In this document: positions 63,870-64,000 of the stretch, in pieces
How the letters are laid out: the number at the start of each line of letters is the position of its first letter
Position numbering within the stretch: position 1 is the first letter of the stretch
Translations under genes and position numbers: made by a program
Notes under the pieces: generated by a model
Told to the model about the DNA's origin: nothing
The model's input: the letters and a program-made list of their open reading frames with translations, nothing else
The model's database searches: none
From: Caprella mutica
Lineage: Eukaryota > Arthropoda > Malacostraca > Amphipoda > Caprellidae
Assembly: GCA_947561585.1 (NCBI GenBank)
Contig: CANNZV010000918.1
Span: 1 to 64,000, forward strand
Length of the DNA: 64,000 nucleotides
Direction of reading: 5' to 3'

Positions 63870-64000
63870 CTACAGGAAAGGATCTATCTACAGCAAAGGA
63901 TCTATCCACAGTAAAGGATCTATCTACATCATATGATCAATCTACAACAAGGGATCTATCTACAGCAAAGAATCTATTTACAGTTAAGGATCTATCTACA

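Larger units (their letters stand above)
13605..64000. repeat. 18-bp satellite array, right arm (50 kb)
   Basis: Continuous array of GGATCTATCTACAGCAAA variants to the window end, broken only by 198 N. All long open frames here are translations of the repeat: DLSTAK, GSIYSK and IYLQQR forward, FAVDRS reverse, up to 323 codons. They stop wherever a 17- or 19-bp monomer shifts the phase or a variant gives TAG, TAA or TGA. A recurrent 19-bp monomer (CAGCAAAGTGATC) ends the DLSTAK frame at equivalent places in many copies. No promoter, terminator or unique insert is seen. It could be a centromeric, subtelomeric or interstitial satellite. Confidence 0.97.

Noticed and set aside
13605..64000. CRISPR-like array
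   Set aside because: Monomers are directly adjacent with no spacers, the unit is 18 bp, and the context is eukaryotic with no cas genes.
1..64000. Telomeric repeat or rDNA/tRNA content
   Set aside because: The 18-bp unit is not a known telomere motif, and no rRNA or tRNA signature was found on either strand by eye.

Overview
The window is eukaryotic, non-coding-looking DNA made of two unlike parts: a very long array of an 18-bp tandem repeat, and one 11.5-kb AT-rich mobile element inserted into that array. I see no convincing complete protein gene, tRNA, rRNA or bacterial-type gene. The interior has splice-like exon ends, several families of small palindromic repeats and words such as TACATGTA and TAGGTAGCTACCTA. 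These suggest an invertebrate animal, possibly a marine one such as a sponge. That taxonomic guess is weak and cannot be settled from the sequence alone.

Satellite (1-2056 and 13605-64000). The consensus monomer is GGATCTATCTACAGCAAA, 18 bp. Because 18 is a multiple of 3 and the consensus has no stop in four of the six frames, the array is full of spurious ORFs reading GSIYSK, DLSTAK, IYLQQR or, on the minus strand, FAVDRS. The array is layered. Monomer variants form higher-order repeats, and these are arranged as successive pairs of large tandem copies: about 2.5 kb at 15.0-21 kb, 2592 bp at 22.5-27.7 kb, 1570 bp at 30.6-33.7 kb, about 9.2 kb at 35.9-53.7 kb and about 4.8-5.2 kb at 53.9-63.9 kb. 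Copies differ by whole numbers of monomers and a few substitutions. A 198-bp run of N at 21750-21947 is exactly 11 monomers long, as a paralogous copy predicts.

Mobile element (2061-13600, 11,540 bp). It has terminal inverted repeats of 188 and 186 bp that match except for two one-base gaps. It is flanked by AATT on both sides. The uninterrupted form of the insertion site survives 1.29 kb upstream in the neighbouring repeat copy (AATT at 769-772), so the insertion boundaries are read directly. Despite the near-identical ends, no stretch open for more than 97 codons lies inside, so the element is non-autonomous, or decayed, or its genes are split by introns. Inside are at least three families of smaller inverted-repeat elements, a GC-rich hairpin, a diverged tandem duplication at 10.8-11.75 kb, two well-formed candidate exons on the plus strand (9141-9221 and 10272-10366) and a candidate signal-peptide first exon on the minus strand (8258-8312).

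The parts do not form a pathway. The story is structural: a recently reshuffled satellite that has taken in a large transposon with long ends and unknown coding partner.
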